Source: Tribonema minus
Lineage: Eukaryota > Sar > Xanthophyceae > Tribonematales > Tribonemataceae
Direction: 5' to 3'
Length of the DNA stretch: 64,000 nucleotides
NCBI GenBank assembly: GCA_017506865.1
Contig: JAFCMP010000111.1
Coordinates: 181,958 to 245,957, forward strand
Made by a program: the position numbers and the translations under genes. Positions 24,703 to 35,652 of the stretch are shown one piece after another (positions within the stretch are counted from its first letter, which is position 1; the number at the start of each line of letters is the position of its first letter). Below the pieces are notes generated by a model. That model worked only from the letters and a program-made list of their open reading frames with translations, searched no databases and was not told the DNA's origin.

Positions 24703-26720
24703 TCATGTGTCCCGCCAGTGCGCCCGCGTGACACGCGTCCCCGGCAGCGGCGGCAGCGCGTGCACGTACTTGCGACCGACGTGCAGCTCCTTCAGCGAAA
24801 GCGCCGCGAGGTCCAGCCGATGCGTGTAGCTGGCGCCGACGGTCAGGACCTCCAGCCTCGGCGTCAGCGTCAGCGGCGCGTTGAGGCGGTTCCCCAGGTG
24901 CAGCTCGCGCAGCGCACACGGCAGCGCCGCCGGCAGCGCCGCATCGAACACGTCTCCCAGTGCCAGCACCTCGAGGCGCGCGGGGAGCTGCGGCAGCGGC
25001 TGGTCAAATGCGCCGCCGAGGCGCAGCTCACGCAGCGCGTCCGGCAGACCACCGAGCGCGTGATCGCACGCGGCGCGCGTCGTCAGGTCCAGTATGCGCA
25101 GCGCCGCAGGCAGCGGGCCCAGGGCGTGGCTGAAGCAGCCGTCGCGGCCGAAACTGCCCACCTGCAGCTCCGCCAGGCCCTCCGGGAGCGGCCCCAGGGG
25201 GTGGTCAAAGGCCTCCCCGAGGTGCAGCACGGCGAGAGTCTCGGGCAGCCGCGCAGACGCGTCAGGCGCTGGCCGCAGCGGGTCTGCCGCCAGCGCGGCA
25301 TTGAATGCACTGGCAGGCGCCGCTGCCTGCTGGCCCTGCACGGGGGGAGCAGCGCGTGCGTGGGCTGGTGCAGCAGCGGCTGGTTGAAGGCGTCGCCGAG
25401 ACGCAGCTGCCACAGCGCGCGCGGCAGGCGGCCCAGCGGCTGATTGAAGCGGTAGCACTGGTGCAAGTCGAGCACCCGCAACGACGGCGGGAGGACGCCG
25501 AGGGACTGGTTGAAGTAGCAGAAGCCCCATGAGGTCCCCTTGCCGATGCGCAGCTCCGTCAGGGCAGCTGGTAGTGTTCCGAGGGCTTGGTCGAAGCTCT
25601 CGCCGAGGCTCAGGCGCGTAAGGCTCTCGGGCAGCAGGCCCAGAGCGCTGTTGAAGGTGGCGACGCCGGTTGCGTCGAGCGTCTCAAGGGTGTGCCGTAG
25701 CGCGCCGAGCGTGAGGTTTAGGCGTCCATAGCCGCATGAGAGCGGCAGCGCCTCCAGGCTCTGCGGCAGCGCTGACAGGGCCACGGAAATGTCTCGTCCC
25801 CAGCGGTCACTTCTGAAGTGCCACTGGATGTGTAGGTCAGTGAGGCCCTGTGGCACTGGCTGAACTGCCCACGTAGGTTGCAGCCCCGTCAGCCGCAAGC
25901 GGCAGAGATTGGTGCCCTCAACACCGATGCTCGTTCTGGTGAACTGGTCCACACGGCACGAGGTGTCACTGAGGCAGGCTTCCGACACTGACGGCGGCAG
26001 CTGTACGATAGCCTCAAGACAGCACGACTCCAACGTGATGCTGGTGAGAGAGGCAAGCAGAGCGGGGAGCTCACGCAGGCGCGTCAATCTCAGCGTCTGC
26101 AGGCGCGCGGGCAGCGTAAGGTCCGTCAGGTTTGCGTGACACTGACTGGCGTCAAGTGCTAGGCTGCGCACAGTCTCTGGCAGCATGCCAAGGTACGCCG
26201 CTGCATACGCACTGCCCAGTCCTTGCGGCAGCACGAGCGTGAGGGAATGCAGATGCTGCGGCATGTCCTTCACCCTGCTACGTACACCGTGCAGCTCCAG
26301 TGCCCCAATTGTGTTCGGCATGACGTGTGCTCGCGGCATTGCACTGTGGATAATCAGGTGCTTGACTGTCCTGGTGGTCAGCAACGCGCGAAAGACGGCG
26401 GCAGGCATTTCAGTGCGGACGATGATCTTCACCGCCACCTTCACATCGCGCTGCAGCTCCTTGTTGAGGCCCCAAGCGGGCCCAGGCAGCAGCGACAGTG
26501 AGGCCATGATCTTGAACACCTCCACCGTAGCAGTTCCCTTCCGCGTCAGGTCCCCTTCACGGCTGCTGGCACCATTGCGGCGTCTACCCCGCTTTGGTGA
26601 GAGCACCATGCTGGCTGCTTGTGGTACCTGGACAGTTTGCACGCGAAGCCAGTTGAAGTTGGAAAGTTGAAGTGCACACTTGAAGTGGTGAAGAAGTGAA
26701 GTGAAGTGAGAACAGAACAT
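24703..26720 (-). CDS. FNIP-like leucine-rich-repeat protein with apparent frameshift
   Basis: The N-terminal part reads from ATG at 26720 (or more likely the later ATG at 26609, giving MVLSPKRGRRRNG with a basic, NLS-like start). The C-terminal part reads to a stop at 24703 in another frame, about 670 residues in all. The body is built of ~20-residue units of the form F-(N/D)-Q-x-L-G-x-L-P-x-x-L-x-x-L-x-L-G, for example FDQALGTLPAALTELRIG, typical of the FNIP/LRR class; these form solenoid protein-binding scaffolds. The frame breaks between about 25380 and 25330, next to a six-base G run at 25341-25346; repeats continue at once in the new frame (LHLGEAFDHPLGPLPEGL). This may be a sequencing or assembly indel, or a genuine pseudogenising mutation. 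There is no recognisable intron. Confidence 0.7.
25330..25385 (-). other. frameshift position in LRR gene
   Basis: Upstream of this point repeats are in the frame of the 26609/26720 ATG (ending DAFNQPLLHQPTHALLPP); downstream they are in the frame ending at 24703. A homopolymer of six C (sense strand) lies at the switch. An alternative is a very short intron ending at CCCCCCGTGCAG, but no matching donor is convincing. Confidence 0.6.
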
Positions 26721-26779
26721 TTGAAAAAGAAAAAAAGATTTTTGAGTTCACTCACCCAAGGCGTCTGTGTACTTATGAT

Positions 26780-26808
26780 CTTGTATTTATAGCAGCCCCA
26801 AGGTGGCC
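26780..26808 (-). promoter_or_regulatory. TATA-box module upstream of LRR gene
   Basis: Reading the minus strand, GGCCACCTTGGGGCTGC is followed by TATAAATACAAG; TATAAATA occupies 26791-26784, 64 bases before the ATG at 26720. Almost the same module occurs at 51957-51929 ahead of cysteine-rich gene B, which supports a shared promoter element. The alternative is that both are fragments of a dispersed repeat. Confidence 0.5.
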
Positions 26809-27437
26809 TTGATTCGTTGGACAAGAGTGCGTCTGCGTACACGCAATGAAGGACAAACTTTCCGGTGCATTCACCACAAACACACACCAGCCAACGTATT
26901 CGGGAAGCAAGCAATGGTCGCGACTGCGTAAACACCATGCACAACGAAAAATCGAATGGACCGTAAATCTGTTGATATTAGTTTGCGCAGCTGACACGAA
27001 GGACTGTCCCCCGTGCTGGACAGTGGCGGGCGTACCCGTTCGCAGCAGGAAGGAAATGGCACACACTGAAATTCAACTCAACACCATATACCGCGACACG
27101 GTCGCTGGTATGATCCAACTGTTTGCAACAGTTCGCCAAACATACTAGACACCGAACATGAACTTGAACTAGGAGGAGACACGCCGCCACAAAACGTGCA
27201 TGCTGCCGGCAAGTGGCAGAGTACGTAACAAATCCAACGCGCAGTGCTGTCGCGCTCCCTGGCATGAAGCCATGCAGCCACATGGCCAGCACACCAATAG
27301 CTGCTGCCGCGCACTGCAGCATGACCATTCGTAAAAACCAGAAACCGCTGCTGCGACGGCGAGATTGCACGTGGGCAAGTCGCGCCGGCCAGGACCTCTG
27401 CCGACACGCGCGCTGCGCAGCGTAGGTGACGCGCCAG
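26809..27437. other. intergenic, no gene seen
   Basis: Between the LRR promoter module and the stop of cysteine-rich gene A. Nothing recognisable beyond weak composition-driven frames. Confidence 0.45.
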
Positions 27438-30400
27438 CTACATCACCAGCGCCGCAGCAGCGAGCAGCAGCGCCACCAGCGCAGAACCCGCCGTAGCTGC
27501 CCTGAGAGGGGCGCTGCTGGTGCCCTCCGCTGACATCTCCCCCGCTAGCGCGGAGTCTGCGGTGACGCTGGAAGAGCTCAGGCTGAGGCTCGTGGCAATG
27601 GCGGCGGGGAAGGCAGGGGACAGCGCAGCGGCCTGCAGTGCATTGGGCGGGGGGGGGGCGCAGGGGGCTGAAGTGATTGGAATGGATGGATTGGTATTAG
27701 CAATAGCATATGCCTAGAGTGCAACGCGATGTCTCACCAGCGCTCAGCCGACCGCAATCCAAGTCTTTGCCTATGAGGGCGCAGATAGCAACAGTAAACA
27801 CACGGTGGATTCAGGGAATAAGCTCATGCGTTGGGAAGGGCACATGGCAATGCAGTGCCGGCAACTTTCATCAGCCAGGCATCGACTGCACGTTTGTAAC
27901 ATTGGCACACGTTAGCACCGTGACCAACCACGCCGTCATATCGCTACGTCCCAATGATTGACCATGGCTGCTGCTTGCGGCTGCACATGCCGGTGTGCAT
28001 CAGAGCTCAACTGTGCCACACAGTCAGGGCCCGGGTACGTTGAGCTCGGACAAACTGCAACGACCGCCCTGACGTGACACTACGCAGACATAGGCTCCAC
28101 TGGCACCACCCTGTAGCATTTGCATGCAACTGCAGGCGCGTGAAATCTCACCTTGCACGCGTCCATGGCATCGATCTGAGCACTGCCAATGGCAGTTACG
28201 GTGACGCCCACGTCGCTCGTGCCCACGGCCAGGCGTCGCGCATGCAGCACGCGTGTGCGCGCGGCAGAGTACGTGCAGCTTGAGATGGTAACCTGCGCAG
28301 CGTCACACCGAACATGCAGCGTGTTCAGCCATCAGCTGCCGCAACTGTGCAATTCGCAAGTAGAACATCCCTGACGCCATGGGGTACTGGTGGACGGCGG
28401 AGGAGGCAGGTGACAAGCACACTAGCCGCCCACAAACAAGGCTGAGTGACTGGAATTATGTGCCTGTGTCGCGCTTGTACCACGATGCGTGACGCACTGT
28501 GCCTGAGCATGGCTGCCGCATTGAAACGGCCTGCCATTCTGTGCGTGGTGCATGTGACACGAGACACAAGCGCAAGCCCGGCGATGCAGTGGCTCCCTTG
28601 CATGGGAAACGGCTTTCTTACGCTTGACCTGGTCTGCGGCTGCGGTCTCAAAGTTCTCAAAACCATGCCGAGTCCTGCCAGCTCCGACATGCGGCGACAG
28701 ATCTCAGGTAGACGCACACATCGCAATCATGCCGCACCCGCAATCGTTGCGCCTCTTAGCCACCTGCGGTGAGCGACAACATGCGACAGCCTGAGCAAGA
28801 GGGCCAAGGTGGGTGCGCTCTTCACAAAGAAGCTCGAGCCTGGTGCACGCGCGCGCACCTGCGAAGCCTCGATGCTCAGCGCGGCGGCGCTCGCCTCGAT
28901 GACAGCGCTCAGCTTGGCGTCGTCGCTGCACACGTCGGCGCCCGCAATGTGCAGGCCGATGACAAAGCTCTGAGCGCTGCCGTGCGCGTCGGGGCAGAAC
29001 TGCAGCATCGTGTGCGGGTCCGTGTCGGCGAGGTTGAGTCCGCAGGCGGCGTCCACGTCCGTCCAGAAGGCGGGGGCGCCCTGCTGAGCAATGGGGCACA
29101 CATAAGGGGGGGTGACTTGGTCAGGCTTGTAGGAAGCGCGAAGCGTCATGAGCTGAGCGCTGGGTACCTGAATGAGTGCATAAGTTTGAGCCGCTGCATA
29201 TACTCTAATGTTGAAGCGTATGTGGGCGCGCTGCATATACTTCAATGTTGAAGTGTGCAGCAAATCGTGACCACGCCGATCACATGCTACCGCGCTCACC
29301 GATGTATTGCTCACTGTGCTACATGTTTGCGTGTGCTCCGGTAGGGCGGCCTTGGCGGCGCCGAGCCCCCCCTCTGCAGCGAGTGCTGGCAGCTTCTATC
29401 CCCTAATCCTTCTTTCCGCCACTGCCATCTTTACGTCTGTCACCATTACAGCAAACACACAGAGCGCACCCGCACGACAGCAAATGCAGGCCGCAATACA
29501 CTGTTGCAGCAAACGCACCGAGCACAGCAAATGCAGGCAGCAGCGCTCACCATGGGCGGCGCGCCGGCCATGATCTCGCGCATGCAGCACCCGGACTTTG
29601 CCAGCGCGTTGTTGGCGGCGCTGGGGCACAGCGCGGCGACGGTGGCGCTTTTGTCGGTCTCGTTATAGACGCCCGTTATGGTCTCCAGCGTCTTGAAGCA
29701 CGAGACGGGCTGAGCGCTGCTGCCCTTGGGCGGGCTGGAGAACGCGCACAGCAGCCTCAGTACTCCGCGCGCCATGTCCATGCCTGCGCACGCGTTTCGA
29801 GCGAACGTGGCGCAGCGGCTGGTGAGCTGAGTGCGTGTTCCCGTAACGCCGCTGCTCTTACTGCGCACAAAGTACTTCTGATGGCGATGGTGGTGAGAGT
29901 TGTTGGTACAGTGTCCAGTGCACAGCAGCCTCAGTGCTTCGCGCGCCACTTCCATGCCTGCGCACGCATTTTGGGCGCACGTGGCGCATCGTCTGCTGAG
30001 CTGAGCACGGGATGTAGGTATGTGCGTTTCATGTAACGCCATTGCTCTTACTGCGCAAAGTGTGCTTCTGATTGCGGCGGCGGTGAGCGGTGCGCACAGT
30101 GTCCAGTGCACAGCAGCCTCAGCGCTCCACGCGCATCTCCATACCTGCAGCACGGCAGCACAAGGGGCGGCGCGCGTCAACCGCTGCGCTGAGCGCGAGA
30201 CTCACGTGCGTCCTAAATCATGCCGCTGCTCTCACTGTGCACAATGTACTCTCACTATGGTGCTGGCGAGCGGTTGCCATTCACGGCGTCCAGTGTGCAC
30301 AGCAGCCTCAGCGCTCCGCGCATGATGCCCGTGCCTGCGCTGCGCACACGCATTGAGCGATAGCACACACATTCTCTCCATGTACACAGGAGATGAAACC

Positions 30401-32205
30401 ACCAGCGCTGCGCCCGTCAACAAAGACGAGGAGAAAATGCGCGTTCTCCGTCGAGCCGAAACAAGTCCTGCGCGTCAACAAAGTAGAATACAATGTTGTC
30501 TGCCGCACGTGACCCCCCGTGTATTGTGCACACGCGGCAACACGCCACACAGCATACATGCCCCTACGGTGGCCGCTGTCGCAGCGTACCTTCGCCAAAG
30601 CCGCCCAGATCCGTGGCCGAGCTGGTGCTGGCAAAGATGTTGAGGCACGAGCCGCCGTCGTGCATGAGCTTCAGCAGCGCCTGGACAGAGTCGTAGAGCT
30701 GGTTGTAGCAGTGGCCGTCGTTGCAGATGGCGGCGACCATGCCCAGCGTCTCGTCGGTGATCTGGGTCACGTTCAGCGTTAGGTTTAAGGCTAGGGTTAG
30801 CAAGAAGAGTTAGGCATAGGGCCATGTCACAAGCAGTTTAGTGATGTATGTTTCTCTGAGGCAAAACGAGCTGTTCACTCGTGTCAGAAAATGGCACAGC
30901 AGGGCTGCACTGAGTGCTGCACACGTCTCCCAAATGTAAAAGTAATTACATGGCACCGGCATGCAGCTTCCAAGCAATGGCCGTGGTATTTTTCAGAGTG
31001 CGGCAACTCATCCCAGTTCTTCACTGGTGATGCGCGCCTGTAACCTATGAGCCTGTTGCGTATGTGACTGCGGTACAAGTAAGCTGCTGCCCCCGAATGA
31101 GCGCGACCTTGTCAGCAGTGCTCGCCGCTCACCTTCCCCTCGGGGTCCTTGAAAAGTGCGTCGAAGTGCGCGCCGCCGGGATCGTTCTCGTAGTACGGCG
31201 CAAACACCGTCAGGCCGCAGCTGCTGTCGGTCACGAAGCCGTCCTTTTCGTCCACGCACGCGTCAAGCGCAGCCCCCGTTTTTCCCCCACACGTCTTGCA
31301 CAAGTCTTGCACGGGGGTTGTGAAGTCCGTGCTGAAGACGGGGGAGGCCTTGGAGTTGCCCACGTTGCTTGCCAGGCAGTCGAAGAAGCCTGAGCGAGGC
31401 GAACCAGTGGTGGCATTGGGCACCGGCGTTGCGGGCGACGCAGAGAGTGACATGAGATTGGTGATCGGCAAAGGAGGCACGTAGTCGGGTGCTGGTGGTG
31501 TTGATGACGATTTTTGTTTTTTCAGCAACGAGATCACATGCATTCGATTATTGGTGGTACTCTGTAGTAGTGATCATGCTGCAGCATTGGGCATGGCCGC
31601 ATACGCAGCGGACTGCTTCCTTGGTACAATGCCGCATGGTCGACTTTGTCATGTCTTGCCATTTGGACCAGAATCCCACGAGACAAGGCTTGCCATCCTG
31701 CGATGGTATGTGCACAGAAGCCCGCAAAACATGGCCTGTCAGCCTGTGATGTCATGCTCACACCTCGAGTTGCTGCGACTCACCCATTAGAGGCACTCCG
31801 ACGTCGCACAGCAGGCTAAGAACACATTCCCTCGCTGTCTGCAGAACACATAGCGTACACAAGCAATGGCGGTGTGAGATTGACATGATCGAGCTGCGCG
31901 TAGCACAAAATGACATGGCCGCATCATGTGCTCTCGCAAAACCCTTAGTTGCGTGGTTGCCAGCGACATACATCTGCGGCAGCTGTGACAGCGCACGCTG
32001 TACTGGTCCCCAGACTACGCCCTGCGCGCAGTCCCAGCGCATCAAGGTACCGCTTATGGTCCTTTTTGAGGGCGCTCAGAGTGCTGTGCACCATTTCCGG
32101 CGTGAAAGTCACGCCATTGTCCAACATGAGCGGCGCCAGCATGCTGCTGCCTGCCACTGCTGTACTGGTGCCTACAGCCAACAGCGCTGCTGCTGCTCTC
32201 TTCAT
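27438..32205 (-). CDS. Secreted cysteine-rich GPI-anchor-type protein, copy A
   Basis: Eight exons in transcript order join in phase: 32205-31972, 31838-31784, 31389-31133, 30761-30590, 29783-29551, 29083-28859, 28292-28152 and 27632-27438; 503 residues. The start was chosen at 32205 because it gives a clean signal peptide (MKRAAAALLAVGTSTAVAG) and matches the paralogue; an in-frame ATG lies at 32253. The ectodomain has many conserved cysteines (C-x5-LC-DVGVPLMG, FDCLAS, DLCKTCGGKTG..LDAC, ICNDGHCY, CCMREI, AACGLNLADTDP, SSCTY) and NxS/T sites. The C-terminus ends in Ser/Ala-rich sequence and a hydrophobic tail (ALVALLLAAAALVM) with nothing after it, the usual GPI signal layout. I recognise no named family. 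Copy B at 46122-51727 has the same eight-exon plan. Probable site is the cell surface or wall; function unknown. Confidence 0.82.
27646..27657 (-). repeat. C-run polypyrimidine tract before last exon of gene A
   Basis: The plus-strand G run is a C run in the sense strand, shortly upstream of the acceptor TGCACTGCAG at 27633. The paralogue has an even longer C run at the same place. Confidence 0.7.
29784..30345 (-). repeat. four-copy array of gene A exon-5 acceptor junction
   Basis: The junction (29784/29783, exon start GCATGGACATGGCGCGCGG in sense) is repeated upstream in the intron at about 29957, 30144 and 30334, spacing roughly 175-190 bases. Each copy keeps the CAG, the first 30 or so exon bases (plus strand CAGCAGCCTCAG-GCTCCGCGC) and the same intron flank ('gtaacgcc.ctgct', 'acttctgat.gcg'). 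Copies are frame-broken. Confidence 0.85.
30776..30804 (+). repeat. short interstitial telomere-like repeat
   Basis: GTTAGGTTTAAGGCTAGGGTTAGC lies just beside exon 4 of gene A in the intron, a degenerate TTAGGG-type run. Confidence 0.5.
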
Positions 32206-33025
32206 GCTGAGCTGCTGCCGTGATGTATCTCGATGCAAGGCGCTACGCCTCATGCTTAAAGAGTATGGGAACTCTGCAAGATCTCAGCCCGCTGAAAACG
32301 TTTCATCGCGTTCTCGGAAGGAGCACCGTTCCCGGACTGTAAAGATGCCCATATTTTATGTGGCCACCAAGACAACCGTGCGGCCAGAAATCTCATACTT
32401 GAGCATGTGGCCGCCCATTTGCTCATATTTGTATGCGGCCATGGCCATATTGAAAATCACAACTATGCAGGCCGGCCACCTCTTGTGCCCGGCCAAACAT
32501 GACATGTGACAGGTCTTTACACAAAGCTTAAGCGTGCTGGTAAGTTGAACATACAAGCTGTGTGAGAAACGCCTACAGCCACGTTCTGTTCTCACAGCCG
32601 GCCAGCAGACTAGGCAGCGGCAATGGCAGGTTCCAAGCGAACTGCTGGGGTCAGGCCAAGCTCAAGTGGTGCAGGCACAAAAGTGCGCGACGCACAAGCA
32701 ATGCGGAATGGTTAATGTGGTGAATATGATGTGCGAGCTATGCAAGACGCGCGCCAGCATGGGGCAAGCACTGCACCAATCGCGCTGCATAGGTCACACA
32801 GTGAACGGCATGAATAATGTTGTCGCGTTGTGGCGCCCGCTCGCAACACACTTCCCGACATGGCCGCGCTGCACATCACTCAACACAGCAGAGCGGTAGA
32901 GCAGTGGAGGAGGCAGTAGCACACAGCAGCAACGAGAGGTACAACGAGAGTTGTATTGAATGATGTGCACTTCACCGGGTTGCTGCGGCCGTGTCAATGC
33001 AACGCCCTCAATTACTAGCCGCTGC
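32206..33025. other. intergenic, no gene seen
   Basis: Upstream of gene A and downstream of the second LRR gene. It contains a few repeats of an ATGTGGCC / GCGGCCATGGCC-type word at 32356-32450, and nothing coding that I can support. No TATA box like that of gene B is present. Confidence 0.45.
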
Positions 33026-35098
33026 CTAAGCGCAGCGTCTCATTTCTACATCACACAGCATGGGCACATCCCCGAGTGGCTGGCTGAAACTGTGCCCGAG
33101 CTCCACGCTTGCGAGGCCTGCCGGCAGAGGGCCCAGGGCACGATCGAACGCGTCACCGAGGCTCAGGCTCCTGAGGCCCGCCGGCAGAAGGCCTAGGGCA
33201 TGATCGAACGCATTACCAAGGGTCAAGTGCGCCAGGCCGGCCGGCAGCGGTCCTAATGCCGTGCGGAACGCGTCGCCGACGTGCAGCTCGACGAGCGCCG
33301 GCGGCAGCGGCGCCAGCGGCTGGTCGAAGCACGCGCTGATCCTCAGCTCCGCCAGCGACGGCGGCAGCGGACGCAGCGGGCGATTGAAGTCCTCGCCCAG
33401 GCTGAGCACGGCCAGCTTGGGCGGCAGCGCTCCCAGGGACTGGTTGAAGGATGCGCCTAGCTTCAAGTGCATCAGCGCCAGCGGCAGCGCGCCGAGGGAC
33501 TGATCGAAACATTCGCCCATCGACAGTGTGCGCAGCAGTGGCGGCAGCGGCCCCAGCGCCCGGTTGAAATCAGTAACAACAACAATACGAACCAGCGCCG
33601 ACGGCAGCGGACCCAACTCCTGGTCGAAAAACCCGGAACACCCACCGGCACCTCCATCAACCTTGATGTAGGTGAGCGATGCGGGCAGAGCGCCCAGGGG
33701 CTTGTCGAAGTCTCTGCTGCGCACTTTAAGTTCCTGTTCGAGAAACAGATGCAACATGAGAGAGAGAGAGAGATAAATGATGGGAAAGACAATTAGAGTT
33801 GAGAGAGAGAGAGAGAGATACATGATGGGAAAGACGATGAGATTTGAAGATGTATTGCGCGCACCATGCACCACACCGCTGTACAAGTGGTGACAGTTTC
33901 TCACCTTCAGGCCCGCAGGGAGGGCACCCAGCGAACAGGTGAAGGAGCCACTCAGCTTCAGCTTCTGCAATCCAGGCGGCCACGCGCGGGGCAGCTCGAT
34001 TCTGTCGCCGAGGCCAGAGAGGCTGAGCTCGTGCAGGGTCGACGGCAGCTGGCTGAGTGCCCCATGGAAGTCATGTATGTGAAAGAGTACCGCGAGCTTC
34101 TGAAGCACAGGCGGCAGACGTAGTGGCTGGGATATCTTGCCATCCAGGTCCAGCTCACGCAGCGTCGCCGGCAGGACGTCCATCAAGCCATCCTGGCGGC
34201 TAGTCGAAAGGCGCACCACCGTTGAGGGTATGTGCAGTGATGTCTCACTCATAACCTCAAGTTCGTGGAGGCCGATGTGAAGGGAAGGTGGCGTTGCGCC
34301 CGTCTCCGTCGCAGCGGCCTCCGGCGCAACCACTGAATTGAAATCTGATTCTGCGAAGGCTGCTTTAGACTCCTCCGCTCCTGTCTCCGCTCCCGCCGCC
34401 GCTGATGCCCCCGCAGCGACTGCCGCTCGGACTGCTGCCGTTGTCGCTGTCGTCGCTTTCGCCGCCGCCCATATGCGCAGGGTGCTAGGATAGGCACACT
34501 GCTCCAAGCGAAGGGTCCTCAGATCCGCAGGCGGGTGCAGGCTTTCGAACTTGCAGTTCATCAGACTCAAGTCTTTGAGGCCCTCCGGCAGCCTCATTTG
34601 TGGGAGCATCCCACATTCGGCTTCGTCCCTAACTGGCTCAAGGGTGAGTGACAGCAGGCACTGTGGTAGCTGCACCTGCCGCCATTCGCCCTGAGTCAGG
34701 TGACACTGCCGAAGCGACAAGTGCATCAAGCTGCTGGGCAGCCCATCAACCTCCGGCGCGGTCAGCCTCCACAGCTCTGCCTTGAGCAGGGTGCCACTCC
34801 ATGACCGGCTGCAGTACAGGCTGTCAATCTGAGGGCATGGGGAGGGGAGCGGGCCGCTCATCCAGATCGACTCTATGTGCTTGAAGGCGAGGATGCTCTC
34901 GAGCTCTGCCATGGGAGGCAGGCAGGACCCAGGAAAGTGCAGGTGTGTGGGTGCCGCACCCCTCAGCACTCGGCTCAAATCATGAGCGCTGCGTTCAGTG
35001 AGCCATCCGCTGGCGCCCATGACGATGAAAGCTTCGACTGAGCGCACCATAGCGCTGCCGCGAGCATTATGAATATCATCATCTGCAGCTCTCTTCAT
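33026..35098 (-). CDS. FNIP-like leucine-rich-repeat protein, one intron
   Basis: The start is ATG at 35098 (MKRAADDDIHNARG); the frame stays open to the TAG at 33026. I infer one intron at 33904-33734 (donor CTGAAG|GTGAGA, acceptor CGAACAG|GAAC): it is 171 bases, stop-free and a multiple of three, and its translation is simple GA-repeat-derived Leu/Ser sequence that interrupts a repeat unit. Spliced product is about 633 residues. The N-terminal half has degenerate LRRs with an Ala-rich insertion; the C-terminal third is a regular series of 20-residue units such as FNQSLGALPPKLAVLSLGED and FDQPLAPLPPALVELHVGDA. This is the FNIP/LRR type, a protein-binding solenoid. It is clearly related to the LRR gene at 24703-26720 and, unlike it, has an intact frame. 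Confidence 0.78.
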   Translation of the reverse strand: MKRAADDDIHNARGSAMVRSVEAFIVMGASGWLTERSAHDLSRVLRGAAPTHLHFPGSCLPPMAELESILAFKHIESIWMSGPLPSPCPQIDSLYCSRSWSGTLLKAELWRLTAPEVDGLPSSLMHLSLRQCHLTQGEWRQVQLPQCLLSLTLEPVRDEAECGMLPQMRLPEGLKDLSLMNCKFESLHPPADLRTLRLEQCAYPSTLRIWAAAKATTATTAAVRAAVAAGASAAAGAETGAEESKAAFAESDFNSVVAPEAAATETGATPPSLHIGLHELEVMSETSLHIPSTVVRLSTSRQDGLMDVLPATLRELDLDGKISQPLRLPPVLQKLAVLFHIHDFHGALSQLPSTLHELSLSGLGDRIELPRAWPPGLQKLKLSGSFTCSLGALPAGLKVRNCHHLYSGVVHGARNTSSNLIVFPIMYLSLSLSTLIVFPIIYLSLSLMLHLFLEQELKVRSRDFDKPLGALPASLTYIKVDGGAGGCSGFFDQELGPLPSALVRIVVVTDFNRALGPLPPLLRTLSMGECFDQSLGALPLALMHLKLGASFNQSLGALPPKLAVLSLGEDFNRPLRPLPPSLAELRISACFDQPLAPLPPALVELHVGDAFRTALGPLPAGLAHLTLGNAFDHALGLLPAGLRSLSLGDAFDRALGPLPAGLASVELGHSFSQPLGDVPMLCDVEMRRCA
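33195..33570 (-). repeat. 60-bp coding tandem repeats (LRR units)
   Basis: At DNA level the C-terminal LRR region is a 60-base periodic repeat (for example GGCGGCAGCGG-C-CAGCG on the plus strand every 60 bases). The periodicity also keeps the opposite strand open, producing long antisense frames without a gene. Confidence 0.7.
33755..33830 (-). repeat. (GA)n microsatellites inside the LRR intron
   Basis: Two AGAGAG runs, each in an ATGATGGGAAAGAC-A-T-AGA-TTGA context, form a short duplicated block within the 171-base intron. Confidence 0.75.
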
Positions 35099-35124
35099 CT
35101 GGTGCCACACTGCTGCTGCTGAGA

Positions 35125-35395
35125 GAGAGATGAAAGTGGGTGGGGTTTTCCGCCCTCGTTAAGGGCCTGTCCTTCGCATGGCCAGAGTCGCCACCACATC
35201 TCCCCCTGGCCAGCACCCAAGCCCTAATCCTAACCGCCGAAACGGCCACTCCAGTGCCTCAGCAGTGCCCTTTGCAGTGCAGCAGCAGCGGGTATATGTC
35301 ATGTTTGAGAGCCTGAGAGATGAAACTGGGTGGGGTTTCTCGCCGTCGTCAAGGGCTGGCCTCAGATGGCCAGAATCGCCACCACTTTTGCCTCG
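35125..35395 (+). repeat. direct repeat, two ~80-bp copies 190 bp apart
   Basis: The copies at 35125-35207 and 35315-35395 share GAGAGATGAAA-TGGGTGGGG, the CGCC-TCGT-AAGGGC block and CAGA-TCGCCACCAC. The first lies directly upstream of the LRR gene start; the second overlaps the start of a plus-strand frame. Confidence 0.7.
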
Positions 35396-35652
35396 AGTGG
35401 CGAATATCAGACGGGTGCAACGGTCACAACTGCCACTCTTGGTGCGACGAGCGTGCAGGTCTGGCGATTTATTTTCTCAACCTTGGGGCATTGACACACA
35501 GAGTGGCCAGAATGACCATCGCACCCACCCGTCGCAGCACCAGCAGGAAGCAGCAGAAGAGGGCAACACCTCCATTGCTACCGGAAGAGGTGGTCAGCTA
35601 CATTTAGGTCCTCCATGGTTCTCATCAGCACTGGCTCAAGTTCAGGCTGGTG

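Noticed and set aside
24718..26670. Long plus-strand reading frames opposite the first LRR gene
   Set aside because: They follow the 60-base periodicity of the antisense LRR codons, are Arg/Ser/Gly-rich and have no family features; they are shadows.
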